From positions 62,001 to 126,000 of the forward strand of contig QANZ01004226.1 in assembly GCA_003254925.1 (NCBI GenBank): 64,000 bases of DNA. Reading direction: 5' to 3'. Position 1 is the stretch's first letter. The number at the start of each line of letters is the position of its first letter. The stretch comes from Chamaecrista fasciculata. Taxonomy: Eukaryota > Streptophyta > Magnoliopsida > Fabales > Fabaceae. A program made the position numbers and the translations under genes. Under the pieces are notes generated by a model. The model searched no databases. It was not told the DNA's origin and saw nothing but the letters and a program-made list of their open reading frames with translations. Below, piece after piece: positions 13,601 through 26,035 of the stretch.

Positions 13601-16600
13601 CATCATCATCCCATTTAAGTGATGTTTCCTTTGCTTTATACTCACACAGACCTCGCTCGAGTCAGAAAAGCAGAAAGCTGATGACTTTGAAAGTAAATAC
13701 AACGACGCCCAAGCGAGTAGTGAAGAAAAGGGTAAAAAATTAGAAGACACAGAGAAGAAGGTTCGTCAGCTCCAGGAATCATTGACCAGGTAATATAAAT
13801 AATGATTAATAAACCCTGATGAGAAGTATCAGGAAGAGTATAGTAACATTATTGGATAACTGATCAAACTTTACCATTTTTTTTCTTTTCTCCCTTTTAT
13901 TTCCTCCCTAAACTTGATACAGTAAGAATTTGTAGCTAAATTCCATAATTCCGTTTAGAAAAGGACATTATCTCTTTTACTTTGCTGTGATGATTGATGT
14001 CTGAAACCTCACCTTTTTTATTAGGCTAGAAGAGAAGATTACTAATTTAGAATCAGAGAATCAAGTTCTGCGTCAACAAGCTGTGTCCATGGCACCTAAT
14101 AAGTTCCTTTCAGGACGCTCTAGATCTATTATTCAGGTACTCCTCGACTGAATTTTATATTCAGGGTAATAATCATTCGAAGACGAACGGTGGTTTTAAA
14201 GATTTTATTGTCTTCATTCACAGAGAGGTCCTGAAAGTGGTCATATTGGAGGGGAACCGAAGACACCTATGGTATCTAGCTGTGTTTCAAGTCAGTGGTT
14301 TTTAGTGCAGCATATGTGTATGTGAATTTGACTTTTTTTTCCCTTGACAAACAAATTAGGAAATTCATGGTCCAACACTTCAGAGGGAGCACTCTGAAGT
14401 GGAGGATAAGCCACAGAAGTCACTAAATGAGAAACAGCAGGAGAATCAAGAGTTACTCATCAGATGTATTGCACAACATCTAGGCTTTTCTGGGAACAGG
14501 CCAATTACTGCTTGCATCATATACAAATGCCTCTTGCATTGGCGATCATTTGAAGTAGAGCGTACCAGTGTTTTTGATCGTATTATTCAAACTGTCGGCC
14601 ATGCAATTGAGGTGTAAACCAAAAGCATAACTGTTCAAAGCTAGTTGTCTAACTTTCTTAATATTACTATATATGTTTCTAACCAAATATTTCCATTTGG
14701 AGTTTAGACCCAGGACAACAATGATATCTTGGCTTATTGGTTATCCAATGCCTCCACGCTTCTCCTACTACTCCAGCGTACACTGAAGGCAAGTGGGGCA
14801 GCAGGAATGGCTCCCCAACGTCGTCGTTCTTCATCAGCAACCTTATTTGGGAGGATGACACAAGTAAATATATATAAATATATATATATGATTGCTTATT
14901 TGAACATAACTGATATCACTGAGAACGATGAGCCTAACTTTTTTACCCCTTTGATTCAGAGTTTCCGTGGAGCTCCAGCAGGAGTCAATCTTTCCTTAAT
15001 CAATGGAAGTGGTGGAGTAGATACATTACGACAAGTTGAAGCTAAGTACCCAGCACTGCTTTTCAAACAGCAGCTTACAGCATATGTGGAAAAGATATAT
15101 GGAATGATTCGAGATAACTTGAAGAAAGAAATTTCTCCCTTGCTCGGATTATGCATCCAGGTATGTCAATTTCCTCATTGTTCTCTGTTATGCTTTTATT
15201 AACATTTACACATATCCAATCAAGTTAATATATTTGATATGCAACTGTCTGAATTGGTGAGACAGGCACCGAGAACATCCAGAGCAAGCTTGGTTAAAGG
15301 AACACGCTCTGTTGCTAACACTGAAGCTCAGCGAGCTTTGATTGCTCACTGGCAGGGGATAGTGAAGATTCTTGGGAACTTTTTGAATACTCTAAAAGCA
15401 AACTTTGTTAGTATTTTTGCCATCTTATCTATCTTTTTCTTTTGGCCTCCTTACATCAGCGTTACTGTTAGTCTGTAACACTGTTACAGTATAGTAAATT
15501 AGAAACGTAATTATAATGGCTTTTTTTGCAAACCAGATTTTTGGTTTCTTATGAAAACTAACTGGGTTTCGTAAATTAGAAACATAATTATAATTCAACG
15601 GCCATTTCTAAAATTACACATGTAAGTTATCTTTTATTTAGAGCTGTTTGAGTGAAAATACCCGCTTCATTTTGACAGGTTCCTCCATTTTTAGTTCGTA
15701 AGGTGTTCACACAAATTTTTTCTTTCATCAATGTCCAGCTATTCAACAGGTTAGTTTGTTTTAGCTTTCAATTGTCCTTGGGTGGCTGTTTTCCACTCTG
15801 CAAATTGTAGTTTTCGTTTTTATAATATCTCAACCGTTTTTGTTGGCAGTCTTCTTTTAAGACGTGAGTGCTGCTCATTCAGCAATGGAGAATATGTGAA
15901 AGCTGGATTGGCTGAACTGGAGCATTGGTGTTATAAAGCAACGGATGAGGTGCGTTATATTTCACTTCGGTTATACTCTGCAATTTTTCTAGTATGGAAC
16001 ACTTTCTAATTCCCCCCAAACAAAAATGCAGTATGCAGGTTCAGCATGGGATGAGCTTAAGCATATTAGACAGGCCATTGGGTTTCTGGTATCTTTCTAA
16101 TTTTGGCTACTTACCATCTGCTCGGTAATTGTTCTATTGATCAGCCAGCAAATATTGTTAAACTGATATTTTCTGTCCATGATCAGGTTATACATCAGAA
16201 ACCAAAGAAAACGCTGGATGAAATAAGTCATGACTTGTGCCCAGTGAGTGAGAGCAAACTCATTCCATCCGACAAGATTTACTTTACCATATAATTCACA
16301 ATTCTTAATTACTTCCCTAATTACAGGTTCTCAGTATACAGCAGCTATATCGGATAGGCACCATGTATTGGGATGATAAGTATGGCACACATAGCGTGTC
16401 CCCTGATGTAAGTTCTTACTGAAAGCCTTTACTATATAAGCCAGAAAGCCGTATGAAGACTTCATATAGAAGAAATTCAGAGAAAACAAGTCAGACTTTA
16501 TCATATCAATGTTTTTCATGTAGGTCATATCCAGTATGAGAGTGTTGATGACTGAAGATTCAAATAATGCAGTTAGTAGTTCTTTCCTGTTGGATGATGA

Positions 16601-16993
16601 TTCAAGGTATGGCGGAAATATCACATATTCATAGTTTTCAATCACTTGATGATTGTTTAGCCTGCAAGATATATATAATTTAACTCACACCGATGTTGAT
16701 TTCTTTCACTCTCTATAAGTCCATGACCATGCATGCATGTATTAAACCTGCTGATTAAGTCACATGGTAGAATAAGGCATTATCTTTGTTCAAGAGGCTT
16801 CTAGTTGTTAAAAACATGTTATTGCAATTGATATCATGACATTATTAACCATTTGCAATATAATGTTGGCAGCATTCCATTTTCCGTTGATGACATATCA
16901 AAATCAATGGAGCAAATAGAAATATTGGACATCGAGCCTCCACCACTTATTCGCGAGAACACAGGCTTTAGTTTCTTGTTGCCACCCGTATAG
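4649..16993 (+). CDS. Myosin XI heavy chain
   Basis: Processive actin motor that moves organelles and drives cytoplasmic streaming. 38 exons: 4649-4651, 5400-5528, 6188-6331, 6425-6570, 6645-6801, 6928-6986, 7281-7440, 7525-7674, 7751-7887, 7987-8133, 8276-8377, 8507-8564, 8651-8752, 9298-9335, 9542-9668, 9750-9920, 10092-10223, 10346-10455, 10583-10643, 10899-11076, 11234-11439, 11566-11685, 12337-12435, 12640-12861, 13650-13789, 14025-14136, 14224-14271, 14360-14611, 14708-14863, 14960-15160, 15266-15406, 15679-15749, 15850-15949, 16032-16088, 16187-16243, 16327-16407, 16524-16606, 16873-16993. Total 1525 residues, normal for class XI. Exon 1 is the ATG alone, as in other plant myosin XI genes. 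P-loop GESGAGKT at 156-163, switch I NNNSSR at 209-214, switch II DIYGFE at 434-439, IQ repeats about 736-880, coiled coil about 880-1060, then the globular (DIL) tail ending FSFLLPPV. The intron at 8565-8650 needs a GC donor. The tail looks closest to the K/E/C branch from memory; I do not assign a letter. Confidence 0.95.
8565..8650 (+). other. GC-AG intron in the myosin XI gene
   Basis: The protein must run from the last residues of exon 12 (QQHFNQ) straight into exon 13 ([12 protein letters not shown]), a near-invariant myosin motor sequence. The only junction that does this is AATCAG/gcaaaa to tttcag/CATGTG, so the donor is GC rather than GT. Reading through the 86 bases instead shifts frame. 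GC-AG introns are a known minor class of U2 introns. Confidence 0.8.
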
Positions 16994-19600
16994 AATATTT
17001 CAGTTCACAGCTTTCACCGCAGAGAATATTCATTCTTCTGTCCTCAGAGATAATTAATATATATTAGCCCCAAATTCAAATTCTCTTCACTTACACATGT
17101 CATCGTATCATCGGACATGGGACTTACGCTCAGTTATTTATTTGACTTCCAAGTCATTATTCTACTTAACATAGAATCATTATTTCAAAGTTTCAACCAT
17201 ATTCCCTTGTGCAGCTAACCTTTTGGATGGGAGTAAAAAGCACGTATGAGAAGCTCACTACCTCCATTTCATTGAGGCCTTTGTTGTTTTTACGTATTCA
17301 ACATTTAGTATACCTAGCACTAGAAAGATATATATAGGAATTCCACCCCTAATATTTTAGAACATTGCCCCCATGGGCTCAGAATTGTGGTAACTAAGTA
17401 GTTATATATTAATGGAAATTGTTCGATTGTTTGGTTTTTCATCCCTTCATATATAGTTCATATATATGTGTGTGTGTGTGTTTAGTATGTTTATGAGGAC
17501 ATTTTTCTTAAGATGATGATGTCATGTTGGCCAAGAGTAAGAGATAGTATACAGGTATACGGGACTAAACTATTTACAATAATTTATATTGCAATTTCTT
17601 TTATGATATAATTAAAAGGTACGGATACCATCATACTAAGATGACAGTCATATAATTAATGTTATTCTAGTTAATTAGACGTGTATAATTTAAGCAATAT
17701 GCAGTAAGGTTTTATTTTTTTCGCTGTATATGTTTGGTGTCAAAAACTTATAAATAGGTACACTTACAATAGGATTTATACATTTTTCAACCTTGAATTC
17801 TATATAATGCAATTTTTAATTGAATATGGTGGTGCTTCTATTGCATCCCAACGAATCAAAATAAACTAATAGTATACAAGAAAATGATAGTGAGTATCAA
17901 AAGAACAATAGGGTTAATTAATACCTAAAGCAATAACACCCCAAGAGAGGCAGACAGTGTATATATAGGCGATGAAAGTGTCACTAGCTAGGAGCCCAAT
18001 TAATTGTAAGTGCCCACTAGCATGCTGCGAAGGGCATCAAAAAACACAGGACAAGAGTTTTTAGAGTACAGAAAATTAACAGAGGAAAAGTTTTTTGGAA
18101 GTATAGAGAATCAAAATGCTTTCAATTTTTTGCTCAGAGATCACCTCAAGAACAGTCCTAAGATAAGAAAGGTTATGAGTCTCTAGTCTCTACATGTCTT
18201 CCACTAGTAGCTTCAAATTTATTAGAGGCATTATGGTTTAATTTGAAACGTTGCCTCATCATACTTTGCCATAACTTCTCTAGCTACCAGAAGGATTTTC
18301 ATGGGTGTAAGTGGTTCATTTCTAAACAAGGCCTGGTTCCTGTGATGATATATATAAAAGGTTCCAGCAAATGGTGAGAATCACTTTGACAACTCGATCC
18401 TCATGAAGTCTATTTTAAGGAAATTAAAATAGACCACGCACCTAGGAAACCATACAAGTCATCAGCGACCTCCAATCAATATTTATTATGGTCTTTATTT
18501 ATTTATTTTTTTGGCCAAATTTATTATGGCCTTTATTCATGTCCTCTTTTGCATAAATATATAATTTATTAGTTTGAATTGGAAATTTGGAATGACATGA
18601 GCCACGTTGGGCATGCATAGCCTTGTCTACTACACTTGCCAAAAAGGTGGCATAAGGGCCTTAAGCGGTAACTATGAAAATAGTTCCTCGATAATAAATT
18701 AAAAACAATTAGATAATATTCAGCAAAATCATTTTTTTTTTTGGCCTGAACAAAATCATTTTTTAGTCTTCAAATTTTATATTACTTTTTAATTTTGTTC
18801 CTAAAATTTGTTAATTATCAATTTTATCTCCAAATTTCATATTTTGTTGATTTTGTCATTTACTTTAATTTCATTCAATGAATTAAATGACAAACTCCAC
18901 GTAATTTTTAATCTAAATGATAATCTTAATATTAGTTTTTGGAGAAATTGCATTTATCCAGTCTGAACTATATTTCAATTATAATGTTCCCTTAATTTAT
19001 GAAAATAGTAATTAACTCCTTAATTTATTAATTTAATAACAATGGTCTTCAACAATTAACACTGTTATTTATTTTTATAATATTTCAAAAAATGATCAAA
19101 TAATATAATATTTTTTTTTGCCAATCAAATGATATAATTACTTTTATAATGATTTAAATTTATAACTATGGAGTCAAATACACAAACAGTTTAATATAAT
19201 CCCTCTTTACAAAAAAAAATACAGAAACAGTTTGCGATGTAAAAAAAACTACTTAAGAACATGATGCGTCTGTTTTTCACCTTCTTTTTAACAACTTTTT
19301 TTTTTTGAAAAGCACCTTTTTTTAACAACTTTATCTTATATGTTATAAGTAATACAAAGTATTTTATTAATTTATTGCATAAAGTTAGTATAAAAGATGA
19401 AATTAACCAAAATATAAAATTTAGAACCAAAATTAACTGCAAATGAATTTAAAATTTTATATAAAGTTTGAGGAATAAAAAAAATGATTTACTTGATACT
19501 CTACTAAAGAAAAAACAAATATCAATAATAAAATAACAAATAAAAAAGAATTTCCCTCCCTTTTTCGTAAGCGACCCAACTGCCAGCTCTTTCTGTCTCA
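16994..19600. other. Intergenic stretch, myosin XI to TH2
   Basis: The first few hundred bases are presumably the myosin 3' UTR. After that I see only AT-rich non-coding DNA, a short TG run near 17468-17481, and the degenerate inverted repeat noted at 18745-19480. No coding exon, tRNA or other RNA gene is recognisable. Confidence 0.5.
18745..19480. repeat. Degenerate inverted-repeat element
   Basis: The left part (18745-18870) and the reverse complement of the right part (about 19385-19480) share a run of similar words (TTAGTCTTCAAATTTTATAT against TTCCTCAAACTTTATAT, then TTTTGTTCCTAAA against TTTTGGTTCTAAA). The arms resemble the inverted-repeat elements at 45.2-46.1 kb and 61.0-61.4 kb. 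No intact ends or target duplication are visible, so the limits are approximate. Confidence 0.4.
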
Positions 19601-19664
19601 GTCTGTGTCTGTGTGCGTACGACTGAGTGTGAAACAAACAACCAGCCGTCGCCGTCTCCGGTGA

Positions 19665-19690
<26 letters not shown>
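19665..19690 (+). repeat. (CT)13 microsatellite in TH2 5' leader
   Basis: A pure CT run ends 8 bases before the first ATG of the TH2 region. CT-rich runs next to transcription start sites are common in plant leaders and often vary in length between individuals. Confidence 0.8.
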
Positions 19691-19697
<7 letters not shown>

Positions 19698-19777
19698 ATG
19701 CGACTCGATTGCCCTAACCTTTTTCCACCTTCTATTTCAATTCCATTCTCTCTCCTCTTTCATCGTCGTCAATCCCT

Positions 19778-22700
19778 ATGGCCTTACCGCCAAACTCACT
19801 CATGGCTTCCATCGACACTGAATCGGGAATCGCCAGGCGGTTTTGGATCAATTCCACAACACAATCCATTTTCTCCACTTACACTCCCTTTCTCCTCTGT
19901 TTGGCCTCCGGCAATTTGAACATCGATTCCTTCCGCCATTTCATCGCCCAGAGTCTTCATTTTCTTCGCGCCTTCGCTCAAGCGTGAGTTTTGCTTTCCC
20001 TTCCCTCTCTCTCTCTCTTTTAGGTCCCTTAGAAAACGTGGATTTCTTTTGCTGGATATATGTATCTTTGTGAAATTTTTAAACATTGGTAATTTATTTG
20101 CCCTAAACAATGCACTTCTCTTGATACCACTTTTCGACATAAACGGCTATTGAACTTCACAATCTGCTCCAAACTCATTACTCTACTGAAACCGTACTGG
20201 TTTCATGAATTCTCCATCTCTAGAGATACGGAGAAACAACTATTCTGAGGAATAGTTATTTTATGATACCCGAGTTAAAACAAATCATATGATATCTGAC
20301 GTGGAGTTTTTGTTTTACATATTAGCCTATTCTGAAGAATTTTAAATTATGATTGTTTTATTGCATGGACCTCTCATTCTTACTGGAGATTTTCTTTAAT
20401 TTTTTCAAGTTATTGTCGCCAGTTTGGTTGCTGAGAAAAATTGAAAAGAGGAACTTAAATTTAAAATTAAATAAATAAATAACTTGAAAACTGACTTTTG
20501 GACTGACTGGTAAGAAAGATGAATTGAAACAGGAATACAAACATCTAAACTTTTATTATCTTAAATTGTTAAAATGTTGATTTTATTGATCATCTTAATT
20601 GTCATCTGGATAAATTTGTTATTTTTCAAAACAAGAACAACTTTATTCATGAGTTTGAAGTTTCATTCCTTTTGTTCTGTTTATCAGTTTTCTCAGCAAC
20701 CAAAACTGGAGAATTAGTTTAATTGAGGGAAATTATAGATGCATTGGCTGAGGTGAGTTTCTGTCTTTGAAGTCCAGAAACCCTGTAAATGAATACATCC
20801 CCTCCCAATTACTTCCCTTTCTTTAAAACTATTAATATCCTATTTTAAAGTTTATGATTGTTTATAATTTATATTTTCAATTTTGATTGAATTGATAGGT
20901 ACGAATTAGCTGAAGAATGTGCTGATGATGATGATGAAAAGCTTGGAATCTCTAGGTTGAGGAAGGCAGTTGTAGAAGAGCTAAAACTGCATCATTCACT
21001 GGTACAGGTGAGACACGTTTGTGAGGAAAATGGATTTGAATTGAAGATGAGTCTTTACTCTTACCCAATATAAGTTGATTTATTATGTTTGTAGCATTAT
21101 GGATTACTTGATAATTACACAAAAGTACTATGTTTGGTTGCAATAATATTGTAACCTTGAGTTTAATGTTCTGAATACGTCTTTACTTATGATAATTTTA
21201 AAGTTAGAGTATTATAATTTTTCTTCTTTTATCCCAAAAAAATTATAAAAAGGATAAATTATCTTTTAACTGCCAACTGGATTTTTTCATAAGTTAAACT
21301 TGACATTTTGCATGTCTGTTAGTTTAGTTGCATATACTGGGAGATTACGTTTATGGAGGGAAATTTTTTTCTTTTTTTTCAAATTCTACCTGGATGCATT
21401 GAGCATAGTTTTCTAAAGTGAGGGGGTCAGAACATTGATGTTTAATGATTAAGCCCCATTATTTATACTTTAAATGTATAAAATGCACATCTCATGCCAA
21501 GTTTATAAAATTGTTTAAACTGTCAATTTATGTTTTGCTGTTAGTTTTTGCTTTTTAACCCATTTAGTGTGTATTATTTTGGTTAAATGCATGTGGCGTA
21601 TAGGAGTGGGGATTGGACCTTGCAAAAGAGAGCAGTATAAATTCTGGTACAGCTAAGTACACAGACTTTCTGTTGGCTACAGCCTCTGGGAAGGTTGAAG
21701 GATTAAAAGGACCTGGTAAACTTGCAACACCTTTTGAGAAAACAAAGATTGCTGCTTATACGCTAGCTGCTATTACTCCTTGCATGAGGCTTAATGCCTT
21801 CTTGGGTAAGCAGTTCCAGGAACTTCTAGATGCCAACAAAAGTACTCACCCTTACCAGAAGTGGATTGACAATTATTCCTCTGATAGTTTCCAGGTTTTT
21901 CATATTGATCATGGAGCCTCACCATGCATTCTTGTTGTTGCTTTTATAATACTCGATTTTGAATATTGGTGATATAAACATTTTATTGGTGGCTTTCTTG
22001 GCTCCAACCACTCAGTTATTATATTTATATCTTTGAATTTAGGCCTCTGCTTTGCAAACTGAGGATTTGCTCGACAAACTAAGTGTTTCTTTGACAGGCG
22101 AAGAGCTTGATGTAATGGAAAAGCTTTATTGCCAAGCAATGAAGCTCGAAATAGACTTCTTTTCTTCTCAGCCACTCTCTCAGCCAGCTATCGTACCCTT
22201 GATTAAAGGACATAACCCTGCAAACGAACGCCTCATGATATTTTCCGATTTTGATTTGACTTGCACTGTTGTTGACTCATTTTCCATCTTGGCAGAAATT
22301 GCAATATTGACAGCACCAAAGTCTGATCAGAATCATCCAGAAGATCAAATTATCCGGATGTCATATACTGACCTCCGGAATACATGGGGCTATTTGTCCA
22401 AGCAGTATACTGAGGAGTATGAGCAATGTATAGAAAGTATCGTGCCTTCCAAGAAATGTATGTTGATTTTCTATTTATTCTTTACAATAGTTTTTAACAA
22501 TTTTGGAAAGATATGTGTTCTTTTCTCAGATTTTTCTTTTTAAAAATTGTCTTTGATTGTTAATGTGATTTTGCAGTGGACTGTTTTGATTATAATGAAC
22601 TTTCTGTAGCACTTGAGCAACTCTCAAAATTTGAGAAGGCAGTAAACCATAGGGTTGTTGAATCAGGGGTCCTCAAGGGTCTAAATCTTGAAGATATAAA

Positions 22701-23960
22701 GCATGCCGGGGAGCATATGATCCTTCAAGATGGTTGCACTAACTTCTTTCAGAAATGTGTGAAGAATGAAAATTTGAATGCCAATTTGCATGTACTTTCA
22801 TACTGCTGGTGTGGTGACCTGATTAGGTCTTCGTTCTCTTCCGGTATATTCCCTTTAGTAAAGCCACACAACTTTACTCTTGGCTGATACTTAGATTGTA
22901 ATTGTTGATTTTCAGCTTGAGTGGGTGGAATTTCTTTTCTTTGTTTTTAACAAACTGTTTCTTTGTTGAACAATTTTTCATTCATGCTTCGTTCTCTTAT
23001 GTTCTATGCTGACTTTTTGAGTTTTGCTATTTGTTTTCTTGCTTGGTGTTCCATCTTATCTAAGCTCGTCCTCTTTTCCTTGCTAAACCTTTTACATGAG
23101 GCGTAAGCATTTTTTGCATCATGGAGATTAAGAAATTTGGTCTGCATGAACTTGATCCCTTCTATATGTTTGATATGATGAATCATGACTTCTGTATCAG
23201 AGTGGCACATAAGAATGAATTGAATCAGCATCATGAATTCTTGTTCCTGATTCCTGGTTGTCTTGATCATTTTCTGTTTCTTGATTGGAACATACAAATA
23301 ATTTAACATTGAAATAACTGTTCCTTTGTTGAGCATAAAATGCCTTGATCAATTTTTTTTGTCACTTCTCTATGTGCTAATATTTTTTGTCTTCCATAGT
23401 TACTTTTAGTTGCTTTATCCTTTATGCTTTCATGTTATTTTCAGTGGACTTGCTAAGAATTTGCCAAGCTGATCAAAGTTAGTTACTATTTTATTATATT
23501 AGTTTCCTAATTTCCCTTTTTTTTCTCATGTAAAATTTTTCAAGTAGCTGGTATAACCGAGTTGAATGTGCATGCTAATGAGTTGGCTTTTGAGGGATCT
23601 GTTTGCACGGGTGAAATTGTTAAGAAGGTGGAATCTCCCATTGATAAGGTCCAAGCTTTTCACAATATATTGAAGAATAATAATGATGACAGGAAGGAAT
23701 TGATTGTTTACATTGGAGATTCATTGGGTGATTTACTTTGTCTTCTTGAAGCAGATATAGGAATTGTGATAGGTTCAAGTTCAAGTCTTAGAAGACTGGG
23801 GACACAGTTTGGTGTTTCATTTGTCCCGCTGTTTCCGGGTTTGGTTGAGAAACAGAAAGATTACGTAGAAGGATCCTCTTTAAGTTGGAATGGTTTATCT
23901 GGCATTCTCTATACAGTTTCCTGTTGGGCTGAAGTGCATGCCTTTATCTTGGGTCGCTAG
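19778..23960 (+). CDS. TH2: TH2: TenA-HAD thiamin-phosphate phosphatase / aminopyrimidine hydrolase
   Basis: Bifunctional protein of thiamin (vitamin B1) metabolism. Six exons: 19778-19983, 20899-21007, 21604-21894, 22043-22457, 22577-22843, 23548-23960; 566 residues. The N-terminal half (about 10-240) is a TenA_E domain, the plant type without the active-site cysteine that acts in salvage of the thiamin pyrimidine. The C-terminal half is a HAD phosphatase with motif I DFDLT at 271-275 and motif IV GDSLGD near 486; in Arabidopsis this half removes phosphate from thiamin monophosphate. Both halves match Arabidopsis TH2 closely in my memory, including YSSDSFQ and FSDFDLTCTVVD. An in-frame TAA just upstream fixes 19778 as the earliest start in this frame (a second ATG follows at 19802). 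This start gives no obvious targeting peptide, whereas the Arabidopsis long form is mitochondrial; see the finding on the out-of-frame presequence. Confidence 0.92.
20380..20740. repeat. Foldback element in TH2 intron 1
   Basis: The stretch around 20420-20445 (CAGTTTGGTTGCTGAGAAAA) returns inverted near 20685-20712 (TTTTCTCAGCAACCAAAACTG), and similarity extends outward for about 30 more bases on each side. About 230 bp separates the arms. It looks like an old MITE; no clean target duplication is seen. Confidence 0.45.
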
Positions 23961-25402
23961 TCATATTTTGCCTCTCGTGCCCAAATTGCTCCTGGCTCAA
24001 TGAGAGAATCATATATAGTTCATATATTTTATACACACACACTAGAGCCTATACAAGGTGGCTAATTTTATTTTAGGGGCCACGGGTTTCTTGTGTAGTT
24101 TCTCTAATAGGTTATCGCCTTTCAGAAACATGGTATCATTCTGTTTATTGGGCATGAAGTAATGAGGTATTTCCAATTCTCTCAAGTTTTACTCTGACGT
24201 TTCTATTTGTTCATTATTATCTCACTATTTCTTCAGCTTATTCTTATCAGGGGAGAGGTTTCAGTCTTCAGATAAATGGAGTACTATATTTTTTAGATCA
24301 GGGCTTCAGTGCAGACTTAAAGTGTTTTACGTATATTTTATAGGAAATTTCTATTCTATATCTGTAAGAATGCGGCAGAGACATTTGTATTCTTACTTGA
24401 CTATTCACTGTTAATACAGACGCAGAAATGATGTTCATCTGCAGATTGGAACACTGTTTTTGGAAAAAAAAAATTGTTGCAACTTGCAAGCATTGTAAAT
24501 TTGTCATATTGTCCAGCATTTTTTCGGTCCAAATAGCTTTTGAAGATGTGATTCTTGGCAATGATTAGTCAAAGACGCGGATTGCCTTTGTATAAGTAAA
24601 ACTTATAAAAAGAAGAAGGTCTTGTATGTTTTCTTATTTTGAAACCGAATCTACTATGAGTAGTTGATAGCTTGGAGGTGAAATAATTCAGTTCTATCCT
24701 GTATTAAACAATGTTACCTTCATTATTATATATAGTTAGATCCTTTTCAATACTAACTTCAGATTGATCGTACTCGTGAGAAACGTCATTTGCATTTGGA
24801 TTTCCAAAATGAATTGTCGGTTCACAGAAAGCAAAAGGAAATGCAAGTGGGAAATACATAAGCAAAAAAGAAGAAAGAAACGCATCCTTTTGTTTTGTGT
24901 ATTTTTTTTTTTTAAAAAAAAATCCTTTTGGTTATGATCGACAAAACATTCAAAGTCAGCAAGTCAGCAACTTTTGATAAAAGTTTTTATTTTTGCAACT
25001 CTCGGCTAGTTTTTTTTCTTCTTTATCACCACTAGTAGCTTAACAATGTAAAAATACATGATGAAAAAACAAGAGTCAAGTCCACAATGTTGACACGTGA
25101 AACCCCTGCTTTTTGTCAACCATCAATGCTCTAAACCAAATACTAAATTATTGGTATGCACCAATCATCGACTTATAGTATAGGAGAAGGAAAAAAAGAT
25201 CTCTTACTCATATGGACTTATACGTACGCCTTTCTCATGGGGCCCAATGAAATGGTACTCCTCAGATTCCCACAGTGATATAGATTCGTACACAATGACA
25301 TATTCTCTTGAGATACATATAATCTTAATCCACTACAAAACTTGACAAGTAGCAAAGTAGGCCCTCCTTTCTTTGTACATGGCCTACGTAGTTACTCTAT
25401 AA
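23961..25402. other. TH2 3' flank and intergenic stretch
   Basis: The first part is presumably the TH2 3' UTR. The remainder is AT-rich with homopolymer runs (for example around 24905-24925). I see no coding exon or RNA gene. Confidence 0.4.
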
Positions 25403-25911
25403 TAGTGTTGTCAGAACCGGACCGGACGGTCTAACCGGTCCGACCGTCAACCGAATGTGAAAGCGAGTGGGTTCGACCAAAAAAACCAAACTGTTAGTTA
25501 GACCGGATTAAACCGGACAAAACCGACGAACCGGGGTCCAACCGCTGGATCGAACCGATGGTCCAACTAGTTTTTTTTTTTTGCTTATGGTCTCTAAATA
25601 TTCTCTTATTTGGTCCTCTTCCTCTATTTTTTGTTGAACTTGAAATTTGAGGGTCGAAATGTTGAATTTAATTAATTATTATGAATTTATGACTTATTAG
25701 ATCTTGTTTAGGATGCATTCAGTCCATTCATTTGCTTGAAAAAATGCATTTAATCTATAATCTCTAGTAGTGGAGAGAAAAATTATATTATTTAAATGAA
25801 AAAAATGTATTTAGTAATAAATTAAATGCATCTCTTAAACCACAAACAAAATATATAGAATATTTATATTTAATATATTAAAAATAATTATTTCCGGTTC
25901 AGACAACACTG
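25403..25911. repeat. Non-autonomous hAT-like element
   Basis: The ends are inverted copies: left TAGTGTTGTCAGAACCGG, right (reversed) CAGTGTTGTCTGAACCGG. Starts of the form YAGTG are typical of hAT transposons. The left part is rich in ACCGG, GGTTCGAC and GGTCCAAC words. I do not find an 8-bp target duplication, so it is old or its limits are slightly off. It carries no coding frame. Confidence 0.5.
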
Positions 25912-25969
25912 GTGTACACTACGGTTCCTTCCTTTCTTCCCTTGGTGTTTCTCTGTCGATCTTTCCCAT

Positions 25970-25977
25970 TATAAATA
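25970..25977 (+). promoter_or_regulatory. TATA box of a small locus at 26.0 kb
   Basis: TATAAATA is a strong plant TATA match, followed by a pyrimidine-rich stretch (CTCCTCCCTCTTCTTC near 26000-26018) of the sort found at plant transcription starts and then by an ATGATG at 26036. Confidence 0.45.
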
Positions 25978-26035
25978 CTACCCATTACTCCCCAACAAAC
26001 TCCTCCCTCTTCTTCTTTTGAGTGCAGATAAAGCG

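Noticed and set aside
23004-23336. 110-codon minus-strand open frame in the last TH2 intron
   Set aside because: It lies wholly within an intron, has no recognisable domain, and is AT-driven.
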